A DNA stretch of 64,000 nucleotides. It comes from Methyloligella sp050110875. Lineage in GTDB: Bacteria; Pseudomonadota; Alphaproteobacteria; Rhizobiales; Methyloligellaceae. Every line of letters begins with the position of its first letter. The first letter of the stretch is position 1. Position numbers and translations under genes: made by a program. This document shows, piece by piece, positions 24,879 through 33,617 of this stretch. The stretch spans positions 2,170,001-2,234,000 of the forward strand of contig CP188828.1 of NCBI GenBank assembly GCA_050110875.1, in the 5' to 3' direction. A model generated the notes under the pieces. The model had not been told where the DNA came from and did not search any database. It was given only the letters and a program-made list of their open reading frames with translations.

Positions 24879-27800
24879 TCGCCGGAATCATTCGGTGGTC
24901 GGCGCGCAACGTCTTCCTGGTCGGGCTCGCCACGATCTTCATCACCTTCGCCGGCATCTACGCGGTCTCGAAGGTGCCGCTCGATGCCATACCGGATCTG
25001 TCCGACGTGCAGGTCATCGTCTTCACCGAATATCCAGGCCAGGCGCCCCAAGTGGTCGAGGATCAGGTCACCTATCCGCTCACCACGGCCATGCTGACGG
25101 TGCCGAAGGCCCGCGTCGTGCGTGGCTTCTCCTATTTCGGCGTCTCCTTCGTCTACGTGATCTTCGAGGAAGACACGGATATCTACTGGGCCCGGTCGCG
25201 GGTGCTCGAATATCTGGGGACCGCGGCACGCGATTTGCCATCCGACGTGACGCCCGAGCTCGGGCCCGACGCCACGGGAGTCGGCTGGGTCTATCAATAT
25301 GTCGTTCGCGGCGTGCAGCAAAATCTCGCCGAGCTCCGCACCCTTCAGGATTGGTACGTCCGCTACGGCTTAGCGAAGGCGCGAGGAGTCGCCGAGGTCG
25401 CCAGCGTCGGCGGCTTCGTCAAGCAATACAGTGTCGTCGTCGATCCGAGGCGGCTGCAGGCGCTCGATATTCCCCTCAGCAAAATCCGCGACGTCATCCG
25501 CGAAAGCAACATGGATGTCGGCGGCCGCACCGTCGAGCTCTCGGAGCACGAGTACATGGTGCGCGGACGGGGCTACATCAAAAACCTCGCCGACCTCGAG
25601 CAAATCGTCGTCAAGAACGACGCCGGCGTGCCCGTATTGCTCAAGGACGTCGCCCGCGTCGAGCTGGTGCCGGAAGAGCGCCGCGGCATCACGGAGCTGA
25701 ACGGCGATGGAGAGGTCGTCTCCGGAATCGCCCTACAGCGCTATGGCGAGAACGCCCTATCGGTCATTCAAAACGCCAAGGACCGCCTCGCCGAGGTTGC
25801 GCCCAGCCTTCCCGAAGGCGTGACCCTGGAAACGGTCTACGACCGGTCCGACCTGATCTACCGTGCCATCGACACCCTGCGCTGGACGCTGATCGAGGAA
25901 AGTCTCATCGTCGCCCTGGTCTGCGTCGTCTTTCTTCTACACGCGCGCAGCGCCCTCGTCGCCATCATCACCCTGCCGCTCGGAGTCCTGATCGCCTATA
26001 TCTGCATGTGGGCTTTGGGCCTCTCGTCGAACATCATGAGCCTCGGCGGTATCGCCATCGCCATCGGCGCCATGGTGGATGCCGCGATCGTCATGATCGA
26101 GAACGCGCTCAAGCACCTGGAGCGTGCCCCGTCCGGCAAGCCGCGGACGGAGGTTCTGATCGAGGCGGCCATCGAGGTCGGCCCGGCCCTGTTCTTCAGC
26201 CTCCTCATCATCACCGTCTCGTTCCTGCCGATCTTCGCTCTCGAAGCCCAGGAAGGGCGGCTGTTCAAGCCCCTCGCCTACACCAAGACCTTCGCCATGG
26301 CCGCCGCGGCGCTTCTGTCGGTTCTGGTCGTGCCGGCGCTGATGGTCATCTTCGTGCGCGGCCGTATCCTGCCCGAGCGCAAGAACCCGGTGAACCGTTT
26401 CCTGATCTGGGTCTACCGGCCGGTGATCGCGTTTGCCTTGAGGTTCAAGACGGTAGTCATTCTCCTCGCCATCGTCGTGCTCGCAGCAAGCCTTTGGCCG
26501 GCTTCCAAGCTCGGCAGCGAGTTCATGCCCAATCTCAACGAAGGCACCTTGCTCTACATGCCGACCACGCCACCCGGCATCTCCGTCACCGAGGCCGGCG
26601 AGCTTCTCCAGACCCAGAACAAGATCATCAAGACATTTCCCGAGGTGGACTCTGTCTGGGGCAAGGCCGGACGCGCCTCCACCGCGACCGACCCGGCGCC
26701 GATGGAGATGATCGAGACGGTCATCAATCTCAAGCCGGAGAGCGAGTGGCGCGACGGTATGACCGTCGACAAGCTGACCGCCGAGATGGACCAGTCGCTC
26801 CAGTTTCCCGGCGTCTCGAATGCCTGGACCATGCCCATCAAGGCGCGCATCGATATGCTGTCGACCGGCATCCGCACCCCTGTCGGCGTCAAGGTCTTCG
26901 GCACGGATTTGGGAGAAATGGAGCGCCTCGCCCGGAAGATCGAGGCGGCCATTCGCACGGTGCCGGGAACCACGAGCGCCTATGCCGAGCGGGCCACCGG
27001 CGGCTACTACGTCAATATCGACCCGGACCGGGCTCAGCTCGCCCGCTACGGTTTGATGGTGGGCGACGTGCAGAACGTCATCGCCACCGCACTCGGCGCC
27101 CAGCCCGTGACCCAGACGGTCGAAGGCCGGGAACGCTACAATGTCGCCGTCCGCTATCCGCGCAACTACCGCAACGACCCGCACGCCATCGCCAATCAAG
27201 TGCTGATCCCGACCCCGGACGGCGGAACCGTGCCCCTGGGCGAAGTCGCCGAGGTGAGCCTGTCCCAGGGTCCCTCGATGATCCGTACCGAGGACGCGCA
27301 GCTCGCGCTCTATATCTTCGTTGATTTCCGCGACCGCGATATCGGCAGCTTCGTCGCCGACGCACAGAAGGCCGTCGCCGATCAGGTGGATTTCCCGCCC
27401 GGCTACTACGTCACTTGGAGCGGTCAGTTCGAGTATCTCCAGCGCGCCAAGCAACGGCTCCAGATCGTCGTGCCGCTCACAATCCTCATCATCTTCCTGC
27501 TGCTCTACCTGAACTTCCGGCGGGTCACCGAGACGCTCATCGTCATGTTGTCGGTGCCGTTTGCCCTGGTCGGCGGCTTCTGGCTGATGTGGTGGCTCGG
27601 CTTCAATCTTTCCGTTGCCGTCGCCGTCGGTTTCATCGCCCTGGCGGGCGTCGCCGCCGAGACGGGCGTCGTCATGCTGATCTATCTCGACAATGCGTTG
27701 AAGGAGCTGAAGGCGCGCCGCGAAGCCGAAGGCAAGTCCTTCACGAGATCGGATCTCTACGAGGCGATCATGTCGGGCGCGGTGGAACGCGTCCGGCCGA

Positions 27801-27994
27801 AGATCATGACCGTGGCCGCCATCATGGCCGGGCTTCTGCCGATCATGTGGAGCCACGGCACGGGCTCCGAGGTCATGCAGCGCATCGCCGTGCCGATGAT
27901 CGGCGGCATGGTCTCGTCCACCGTGCTGACCCTCGTCGTCATTCCGGTGATCTATGCTCTGGTCAAAGGCTATAAGCTGGTGCCGGAATCCTAG
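24875..27994 (+). CDS. cusA: CusA/CzcA family heavy-metal efflux RND transporter
   Basis: 1039 residues with the 12-helix, two-porter layout of heavy-metal RND pumps. The N-terminus (MIAGIIRWSARNVFLVGLATIFIT, LDAIPDLSDVQVIVFTEYPGQAPQVVEDQVTYPL) is diagnostic. The TM4 motif AIGAMVDAAIVMIENALKHLE matches the monovalent-cation CusA type rather than the CzcA divalent type, so Cu(I)/Ag(I) is the likely substrate. The proton-relay Asp lies in that helix. It is translationally coupled to cusB. No outer-membrane CusC gene is in the window, so the channel must be encoded elsewhere. Confidence 0.95.
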   Translation: MIAGIIRWSARNVFLVGLATIFITFAGIYAVSKVPLDAIPDLSDVQVIVFTEYPGQAPQVVEDQVTYPLTTAMLTVPKARVVRGFSYFGVSFVYVIFEEDTDIYWARSRVLEYLGTAARDLPSDVTPELGPDATGVGWVYQYVVRGVQQNLAELRTLQDWYVRYGLAKARGVAEVASVGGFVKQYSVVVDPRRLQALDIPLSKIRDVIRESNMDVGGRTVELSEHEYMVRGRGYIKNLADLEQIVVKNDAGVPVLLKDVARVELVPEERRGITELNGDGEVVSGIALQRYGENALSVIQNAKDRLAEVAPSLPEGVTLETVYDRSDLIYRAIDTLRWTLIEESLIVALVCVVFLLHARSALVAIITLPLGVLIAYICMWALGLSSNIMSLGGIAIAIGAMVDAAIVMIENALKHLERAPSGKPRTEVLIEAAIEVGPALFFSLLIITVSFLPIFALEAQEGRLFKPLAYTKTFAMAAAALLSVLVVPALMVIFVRGRILPERKNPVNRFLIWVYRPVIAFALRFKTVVILLAIVVLAASLWPASKLGSEFMPNLNEGTLLYMPTTPPGISVTEAGELLQTQNKIIKTFPEVDSVWGKAGRASTATDPAPMEMIETVINLKPESEWRDGMTVDKLTAEMDQSLQFPGVSNAWTMPIKARIDMLSTGIRTPVGVKVFGTDLGEMERLARKIEAAIRTVPGTTSAYAERATGGYYVNIDPDRAQLARYGLMVGDVQNVIATALGAQPVTQTVEGRERYNVAVRYPRNYRNDPHAIANQVLIPTPDGGTVPLGEVAEVSLSQGPSMIRTEDAQLALYIFVDFRDRDIGSFVADAQKAVADQVDFPPGYYVTWSGQFEYLQRAKQRLQIVVPLTILIIFLLLYLNFRRVTETLIVMLSVPFALVGGFWLMWWLGFNLSVAVAVGFIALAGVAAETGVVMLIYLDNALKELKARREAEGKSFTRSDLYEAIMSGAVERVRPKIMTVAAIMAGLLPIMWSHGTGSEVMQRIAVPMIGGMVSSTVLTLVVIPVIYALVKGYKLVPES

Positions 27995-28007
27995 CGATGC
28001 CCGTTAC

Positions 28008-28043
28008 GCGGCGCGGCAGGCGCGCGCCTTCGGGCCGCGCCGC
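28008..28043 (+). terminator. GC-rich hairpin after cusA
   Basis: Ten-bp arms GCGGCGCGGC/GCCGCGCCGC (28008-28017, 28034-28043) begin 13 bases after the cusA stop. There is no T-run, so it could serve as a terminator aided by other factors or as an mRNA-stabilising end. Confidence 0.45.
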
Positions 28044-28094
28044 CTGTGAGGAAAACGTCCGCCCAGACAAACGCGGCAGGGCCGCTGACATCCG

Positions 28095-28952
28095 ATGACC
28101 GACCGTATCCTGACGAACGAGCCGCTGATCCGAATGGCGTTCTTTCTCGCCATTCTCATGGCCATGGCCCTGTGGGAAGTGGCGGCGCCGCGCCGGCGGC
28201 GGGAGATCCCGCGTCTGCTCCGCTGGAGCAACAATTTCGGCATCGTCGTCATCGACACCCTGCTCGTGCGCCTCGCCTTCCCCATCCTGGCGGTGGGACT
28301 CGCCGTCATCGCTCAGGAACGCGGCTGGGGCCTGTTCAATATCCTAGAGGTGCCTGTCTGGATCGCCTTCGCGGTCTCGGTCTTGGCGCTCGACCTCGCC
28401 ATCTATCTTCAGCACGTGATGTTCCATGCCGTCCCCGCCCTGTGGCGGCTGCACCGCATGCACCACGCGGATCTGGAATTCGACGTCTCCACCGGGCTGC
28501 GCTTCCACCCGGTCGAGATCCTGCTCTCCATGGGCATCAAGCTGGCCGTGGTCGCCGCGCTCGGACCGCCGGCCCTGGCGGTTCTGGTGTTCGAGGTGCT
28601 TCTCAACGGCACCACCATGTTCAACCATTCCAATATCCGCATCCCCGCCCGCATCGACCGGATCCTGCGGCTGTTCGTGGTGACCCCGGACATGCATCGG
28701 GTGCATCACTCGATCCATCCGAGCGAGACCAATTCCAATTTCGGCTTCAACCTGCCTTGGTGGGACCGGCTGCTGGGCACCTACCGGCCGCAGCCGCGGG
28801 ACGGCCACGAGAAGATGACCATCGGCATCGAACAGTTCCGCACCCGCCGCGACCTCTGGCTCGACCGCCTGCTGATCCAACCGCTGCGCGGCCCGGCGAG
28901 CGGCTATCCGATCAATCGGGAGCGGAAGGAAAAGGAGAAAGACCGGCGATAG
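28095..28952 (+). CDS. Sterol desaturase / fatty acid hydroxylase family membrane protein
   Basis: 285 residues with about four hydrophobic segments and the histidine clusters of the non-heme di-iron fatty-acid hydroxylase superfamily: YLQHVMFH, LHRMHHADLEFD, NGTTMFNHSNI, MHRVHHSIHPSETNSNFG. These His residues bind two irons and hydroxylate or desaturate lipids or carotenoids. The substrate is not deducible. It follows the cus operon by 100 bases in the same direction and may have its own promoter. The C-terminus is highly basic (ERKEKEKDRR). Confidence 0.93.
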   Translation: MTDRILTNEPLIRMAFFLAILMAMALWEVAAPRRRREIPRLLRWSNNFGIVVIDTLLVRLAFPILAVGLAVIAQERGWGLFNILEVPVWIAFAVSVLALDLAIYLQHVMFHAVPALWRLHRMHHADLEFDVSTGLRFHPVEILLSMGIKLAVVAALGPPALAVLVFEVLLNGTTMFNHSNIRIPARIDRILRLFVVTPDMHRVHHSIHPSETNSNFGFNLPWWDRLLGTYRPQPRDGHEKMTIGIEQFRTRRDLWLDRLLIQPLRGPASGYPINRERKEKEKDRR

Positions 28953-29210
28953 CGCGCGGCCGCCCTGCCGGTGCCTCTGACCGGCCGGAACTAGACCGCG
29001 GCGCGCTCGGCCATCGGGCCACACCCCCAATGGGCAAGATCGGATCTGTTAGCGATTAGAAGAGATTTGGGCGTTACCGTCCCGACCGCGCTGGACAGAC
29101 ATTGGAGCAACGCTTGGTCGTTGCGGGCTTCGTCTCCCGGGCAACACGATGCTCGCCCTCGCCGCGTCTCCATACACATATTTCAATCGGGTGAGGCAAG
29201 CCTCCGAGAC

Positions 29211-31058
29211 ATGAGCTTTCAGAATCGAATCCTATTCCTCGTCACGACCCTCTCCATGGTTGTTCTCGCAGCGGGAGCATTTGCGCAAGATCCTGCCCCA
29301 CAGCCCGTCGAAGAGAAGGCCGGTGTCGCTTTTTTCCCATCCGAAAGCCTAGACGGCGTCGATTCCATTCTCGATCGACTCGCCGGAACCAATGGGGAGG
29401 GAAAGCAGACCCAGCCCCTCGAGGAACTGCTCGATCCGGCAAATACGAATAGCCCCCGGGACACCATCGTCAGCTTCCTCAAGCTGACCCAGCGCTATTA
29501 CAACCTCCTGCGGCAGGACACCTACACGCAAGAGGACACGGCGGAACTCCAGCATCTGTATAACGAGATGCAGTGGTTCTTCGATCTCCGCCATGTCGCG
29601 CCGTCATTGCGCCAAGACGTGGCGGTGAACAACGCTGTCTATCTGCGCGAGATCATCGACCGGATAGGCCTCCCGTCGCTCGAAGAGATCCCCGACCGGG
29701 AACAAATGCTCGCCGTTATCGACGAAGACCACGCACCTGTCTGGAAGATCGGGAACAGTCCTCTGGAGATCGCGCGGATCGATGAAGGTCCCAACCAGGG
29801 GCAATATCTGTTCAACCAGGAAACCCTCGAGAGCGTCAAAGACCTCTATTGGCAATTGAGGCCCTTCCCTTACCGGACCAAGGCCGCCGAGGGCTTCTAC
29901 GAAGCATCCTTTTTGACGCCGAACCCGACCCTTCAAGCCTGGACCAACGATCTTCCAGCCTGGTCCCACAAATCCTTTCTCGGACAGACCGTCTGGCAGT
30001 GGATCGCCATGGTTGCGCTGTTTGTCTTGGCGTTCCTGGCGATCTGGCTCTTCTCGACGATCCTCAAACGCCTGACGCGGAAGGCGACGCCCCTCAGGCG
30101 GGATTCGGTATTGCTGCTCGTGCCGCTTTTCACCGCCGTGCTCAGCTACTTCCTCTACGACTTGATCGGCGACAAAATATTCATCACAGGCCTGGTATTT
30201 CAGGCCGCCGTATACGTCATATACAGCATGGCCTTGATCGCGGGGATCATCTTCATTTTCTCCCTCGGGACCGTGGTCATCGACTTGGCCGAAACGACCG
30301 AATACGCCAAGCAACATCCATCCGACAATCATCTCATCGCCCTTGGCGTCCGCGTTGCGAGCATCGTGGCGATCATTGCCGTCCTGCTGCAGGGGATGCA
30401 TCTCATGGGCTTCTCCCTGACGGCGATCGTCGCCAGCGCGGGCGTCACGGGTCTCGCCGTTGCGCTCGCGGCGCAAAACACGCTGAAGAACGTTTTCGGC
30501 AGCCTCATGCTTCTCCTGGACAAGCCGTTCGAGGTCGGCCAGCGGATCAAGATCCGCGGCTACGATGGCGTGGTCGAGGATATCGGCATGCGCTCGACCC
30601 GGCTGCGCCTGCTCAGCGGCCATCTCGTCAGCATTCCCAATGAAAATCTGGCCGAGATGGATATCGAGAATGTCGATATGCGCCCGTCGATCAAACGAAC
30701 GCTCAACATTCCCCTTCCGCGGGATACGTCCCTGGAGAAAATCCAGCACGCCGAGACGATCTTGCAGGAAATCCTGGCCGTGCCCAACGGATCGGAAGCG
30801 GATGACACGCCTTCATCGGAAGAAAAGCTGCACGAGGCGCAAGCGTCATCCGCGCAGCATCCGAATGCAGCGATCAATCGTCCGGGCACGCCGCCGCGCG
30901 TCTTCTTCGATGAGATCACCCCGGACGCCCTCAACATCACCGTGATGTACGAGTACAGCCCTCCGGATTACACGTCCTATCTCGAGCACGCGCAGATGAT
31001 AAATCACGAGGTCTTTCGCCGCTTCCGCGAAGAAGGGATCTCGTCCCTCGGGTCATGA
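29211..31058 (+). CDS. Mechanosensitive ion channel (MscS family) with signal peptide and periplasmic domain
   Basis: 615 residues from ATG 29211, the start that exposes a signal peptide (ILFLVTTLSMVVLAAGAFAQ). About 220 residues of predicted periplasmic domain follow, then four or five membrane helices. The MscS pore and beta domain contain GFSLTAIVASAGVTGLAVALAAQNTLKNVFGSLMLLLDKPFEVGQRIKIRGYDGVVEDIGMRSTRLRLLSGHLVSIPNENLA. The C-terminal cytosolic part has a charged, probably disordered insertion (GSEADDTPSSEEKLHEAQASSAQHPNA). It would release solutes on osmotic downshift. It is monocistronic. Confidence 0.92.
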   Translation: MSFQNRILFLVTTLSMVVLAAGAFAQDPAPQPVEEKAGVAFFPSESLDGVDSILDRLAGTNGEGKQTQPLEELLDPANTNSPRDTIVSFLKLTQRYYNLLRQDTYTQEDTAELQHLYNEMQWFFDLRHVAPSLRQDVAVNNAVYLREIIDRIGLPSLEEIPDREQMLAVIDEDHAPVWKIGNSPLEIARIDEGPNQGQYLFNQETLESVKDLYWQLRPFPYRTKAAEGFYEASFLTPNPTLQAWTNDLPAWSHKSFLGQTVWQWIAMVALFVLAFLAIWLFSTILKRLTRKATPLRRDSVLLLVPLFTAVLSYFLYDLIGDKIFITGLVFQAAVYVIYSMALIAGIIFIFSLGTVVIDLAETTEYAKQHPSDNHLIALGVRVASIVAIIAVLLQGMHLMGFSLTAIVASAGVTGLAVALAAQNTLKNVFGSLMLLLDKPFEVGQRIKIRGYDGVVEDIGMRSTRLRLLSGHLVSIPNENLAEMDIENVDMRPSIKRTLNIPLPRDTSLEKIQHAETILQEILAVPNGSEADDTPSSEEKLHEAQASSAQHPNAAINRPGTPPRVFFDEITPDALNITVMYEYSPPDYTSYLEHAQMINHEVFRRFREEGISSLGS

Positions 31059-31139
31059 GCCAGCGCGGCCCGACCGGACTTCCGAAGGATCGGGAGAAGG
31101 GTCGAAAGAAGGGGCGAGCCCGCCGGTGTCCTCGAGCCC

Positions 31140-31628
31140 CTATTGCGGCACGGGCGCGTCCGGCAGGTCGTGCCAGCGCTTGATCTTCCACCCCTGACGC
31201 CCCTTCACCAGCCAGCCCTCGTAGTTGAGGCTGGTGACGGCGCTGAAGCTCTTGCCGTCCTTGGCGTTGGTCAGAAGCCCGACGACGCTGACATGGGCCG
31301 TGTCCTCGGTCTGGTCGAGAAACAGGATGTTCGACATCAGATGCCGGCGCCGGTTGCCCGACTTGGCGAAGGTCTTCATGCGCTCCGTCCAAAAGTTGCG
31401 GAACCCCTCGCCCGTGAAAGAAACGGAAGGCTGCCCCGGCGTGCCGGCGACGAACACGGCATCGTCCGTGAAGAGGCTCAGCCAGGCCTCGGCCTCGTAA
31501 TTGTCGTAGGCGAAGGAATAGGCATAAAGCAGATTCTCGATCGCAAGCCGGTCTTCCGGATCGAAATCCGTAGCCCCCGGATTCTCCTTCGGTGCATAGG
31601 AGGTGAGCGGCTTCACATCCGGCGCCAG
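31140..31628 (-). CDS. SnoaL-like/NTF2 family protein, 5' end lost in assembly gap
   Basis: About 163 residues are visible; the N-terminus falls into the run of N at 31629-31678. The readable part starts near LAPDVKPLTSYAPKENPG and continues with DFDPEDRLAIENLLYAYSFAYDNYEAEAWLSLFTDDAVF, a SnoaL_4/polyketide-cyclase-like NTF2 fold also found in small ring-hydroxylating dioxygenase subunits. The later RRRHLMSNILF, HVSVVGLL and SLNYEGWLVKGRQGWKIKRWHD segments complete the cone. Function is unknown. It runs antiparallel to the amine operon that begins after the gap. Confidence 0.75.
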   Translation of the reverse strand: MAPDVKPLTSYAPKENPGATDFDPEDRLAIENLLYAYSFAYDNYEAEAWLSLFTDDAVFVAGTPGQPSVSFTGEGFRNFWTERMKTFAKSGNRRRHLMSNILFLDQTEDTAHVSVVGLLTNAKDGKSFSAVTSLNYEGWLVKGRQGWKIKRWHDLPDAPVPQ

Positions 31629-31678
31629 NNNNNNNNNNNNNNNNNNNNNNNNNNNNNNNNNNNNNNNNNNNNNNNNNN
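31629..31678. other. Assembly gap (50 N)
   Basis: Exactly 50 undetermined bases, which reads as a placeholder joining two contigs rather than a measured distance. It truncates the SnoaL-like gene on the left and hides the promoter and any upstream gene of the glutamate-synthase-like operon on the right. Confidence 0.97.
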
Positions 31679-31733
31679 CATGCACACCACAACAAACTGG
31701 GACGTCGAAACATATCTCGACTACCTGCCATAG
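31679..31733 (+). CDS. Possible 3' end of a type III glutamine synthetase / gmaS-like gene
   Basis: An open frame leaves the gap and ends at TAG 31731-31733. The visible residues are HTTTNWDVETYLDYLP. The pattern of an aromatic/acidic W-[DE]-x-x-x-Y end resembles the C-terminal tail of type III glutamine synthetases and gamma-glutamylmethylamide synthetases, as I recall them, which often lie next to split glutamate synthase genes. The fragment is very short, so this is an inference from context, with 62 bases to the next start codon. Confidence 0.3.
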
Positions 31734-31795
31734 CCACGGGGAGAGCGCGTCGCTCTCGCAATAACCAACACTCTATCCAAGGAGGACGAACGAGA

Positions 31796-32740
31796 ATGTG
31801 TGGAATTGCCGGCCTCATGCATCGAGGCAAGGTCGCGAATGTCGGCAGGGAGATGACCTCCATGCTGCAGGCGCTCAAGCACCGCGGACCGGATTCGACC
31901 GGCTTCGCGGTCTACGGACCGCCCCATCCGGGCGAATACGTCATGCGTTTGAAGCTCGACGAGCGCTCCGACGACATGGACGTCCATGTCGATTTCCAGA
32001 ACGAGAAGATCGTCGAGGAGCGACTCCAGGAAGTCGAGCGCCGGATGCAGGAGCGTGGCGTGGATGTGCGCGATCGTCACGAAGCGACCCCGTACGCGCA
32101 GCGCTTCATCATCCGCTACGACGGCGATATGGAGAATCTCGCCCGCTATATCGAGGACGTCGACAAGGTCGAGATCCTGAGCCTCGGCAACTCTCTGGAG
32201 CTGATCAAGGACCTCGGCGATGCCACGACGGTCTCGAACCAGTACGAGCTCGGCGAGTTCGATGGCTCCCACGGCATCGGACATACACGGATGGCCACGG
32301 AATCGGATGTCGATATCCGCTCCGCACACCCCTACTGGGCCTTCCCGTACAACGATGTCTCCGTGGTCCATAACGGCCAGATCACCAATTACTGGATCAT
32401 GCGCCGCAAGATGGAGCGCGAGGGTCATCGCTTCATGTCCCATTGCGACAGCGAGCTGCTGGCCGTCTACACCGCCCACAATCTCGCGCAAGGCGCGACC
32501 CTTAGAGACAGCTTGGAACAGTCGATCGAGGAGATCGATGGCGTCTTCACCTACCTCGTCGCCACCAAGGACGAGCTCGGCATGGCCAAGGACACCATGG
32601 CCGCCAAGCCGCTCGTTCTCTACGAAAGCGACGACCTGATCGCCATGGCCTCCGAGGAGGTCGCGATCCGCGCCATCCTTCCCCAAGAAATCGACACCTA
32701 CGATCCCTACGACGAGGAGGTGCGGGTATGGCAGGCGTAA
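31796..32740 (+). CDS. mgsA: Class II glutamine amidotransferase subunit (MgsA/GlxB-like)
   Basis: 314 residues, AAGGAGG before the ATG. It begins MCGIAGLMHRGK, so Cys2 becomes the N-terminal nucleophile after Met removal, as in Ntn amidotransferases. Further motifs are KHRGPDSTGFAVYG, GIGHTRMATESDVDIRSAHPYWAFPYNDVSVVHNGQITNYWIMR and SHCDSELLAVY. This is the ammonia-releasing part of a split glutamate synthase, as in N-methylglutamate synthase MgsABC or the rhizobial GlxBCD proteins. The nearby tmm and tdm genes favour the N-methylglutamate role (inference). It overlaps the next gene by 13 bases. Confidence 0.85.
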   Translation: MCGIAGLMHRGKVANVGREMTSMLQALKHRGPDSTGFAVYGPPHPGEYVMRLKLDERSDDMDVHVDFQNEKIVEERLQEVERRMQERGVDVRDRHEATPYAQRFIIRYDGDMENLARYIEDVDKVEILSLGNSLELIKDLGDATTVSNQYELGEFDGSHGIGHTRMATESDVDIRSAHPYWAFPYNDVSVVHNGQITNYWIMRRKMEREGHRFMSHCDSELLAVYTAHNLAQGATLRDSLEQSIEEIDGVFTYLVATKDELGMAKDTMAAKPLVLYESDDLIAMASEEVAIRAILPQEIDTYDPYDEEVRVWQA

Positions 32741-33597
32741 GCGATACCGAACTGCGGGAGATGACCCAGGAGGATCGGGTCAAGACCCTCGGCATGACCA
32801 CGGAGCAGCTCACCGGCCGCTCGATGTTCATCGAGTTCAAGCCGGAAGAGGAAGAGCGCTTTACCTATCCGTGGCTTCCCGATGTCGATTTCAACAAACG
32901 GGCTGAGATCGACACCGACAAGATGATGACGACTGAAGTCAACGAGCGCATCCGCGAGTTGATGAAGGAAGGCTACGGCAGCATCGTCATCAAGAATCCA
33001 CGCGGCAAGCACTCCGTCGCCGTCGGCATCTTGAGCCGTCTCAACCTCATCGTCGAAGGCTCTCTGGGCTATTTCGGCGCCGGCCTGATCGACGGCCCGA
33101 CCGTCCGCATCCAAGGCCGTGTGGGCTGGTCCTGCGGCGAGAACATGATGTCCGGCGTGATCGTCGTGGAGAAGAACGCCGGCAGCACCTTCGGCGCCGC
33201 CATGCGCGGTGGCGACCTGGTCTGCCGCGGTTCCGTCGGCTCCAGAACCGGCATCGACATGAAGGGCGGATCCATCATCGTCGGTGGCGATACGGGCGCC
33301 CTGTCGGGCTTCATGATGCAGCGCGGCCGGATGATCTTCTGCGGCAACGCCGGCAAGAACCTCGGCGACTCCATGTATGACGGCACCATCTATGTCGGCG
33401 GCGACATTCAGTCCCTCGGCGTGGACGCCGTTCCCGCGGAGCTCACCGATCTCGATCGCGCTTGGCTCACCCGCAAGCTTACCCAGTACGAGATGCTTCC
33501 CGAAAAGGGCGTCGACCATTTCACCAAGATCGTCGCCGGCAAGCAGCTCTGGAATTACGACAACCTCGAGCCGTCCGAAAAGAAGCTCATCCTCTAG
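32728..33597 (+). CDS. mgsB: Glutamate synthase GXGXG-domain subunit (MgsB/GlxC-like)
   Basis: 289 residues. The core (residues about 75-255) is the right-handed GXGXG beta-helix of the glutamate synthase alpha-subunit C-terminus, with repeated glycine turns: GSLGYFGAGLIDGPTVRIQGRVGWSCGENMMSGVIVVEKNAG, GGDLVCRGSVGSRTGIDMKGGSIIVGGDTGALSGFMMQRGRMIFCGNAGKNLGDSMYDG. It links the amidotransferase and FMN subunits in the heterotrimer. An N-terminal extension of about 70 charged residues makes it longer than the roughly 225 residues I recall for typical MgsB. It is coupled to mgsA and lies 20 bases before mgsC. Confidence 0.85.
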   Translation: MAGVSDTELREMTQEDRVKTLGMTTEQLTGRSMFIEFKPEEEERFTYPWLPDVDFNKRAEIDTDKMMTTEVNERIRELMKEGYGSIVIKNPRGKHSVAVGILSRLNLIVEGSLGYFGAGLIDGPTVRIQGRVGWSCGENMMSGVIVVEKNAGSTFGAAMRGGDLVCRGSVGSRTGIDMKGGSIIVGGDTGALSGFMMQRGRMIFCGNAGKNLGDSMYDGTIYVGGDIQSLGVDAVPAELTDLDRAWLTRKLTQYEMLPEKGVDHFTKIVAGKQLWNYDNLEPSEKKLIL

Positions 33598-33617
33598 TTA
33601 CGGAAAGGACCAAGAAA

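Noticed and set aside
25937..27856. A 639-codon open frame antisense to cusA
   Set aside because: Composition is dominated by Asp, Arg, Glu and His as expected for a shadow of a GC-rich membrane protein gene; cusA is intact on the other strand.
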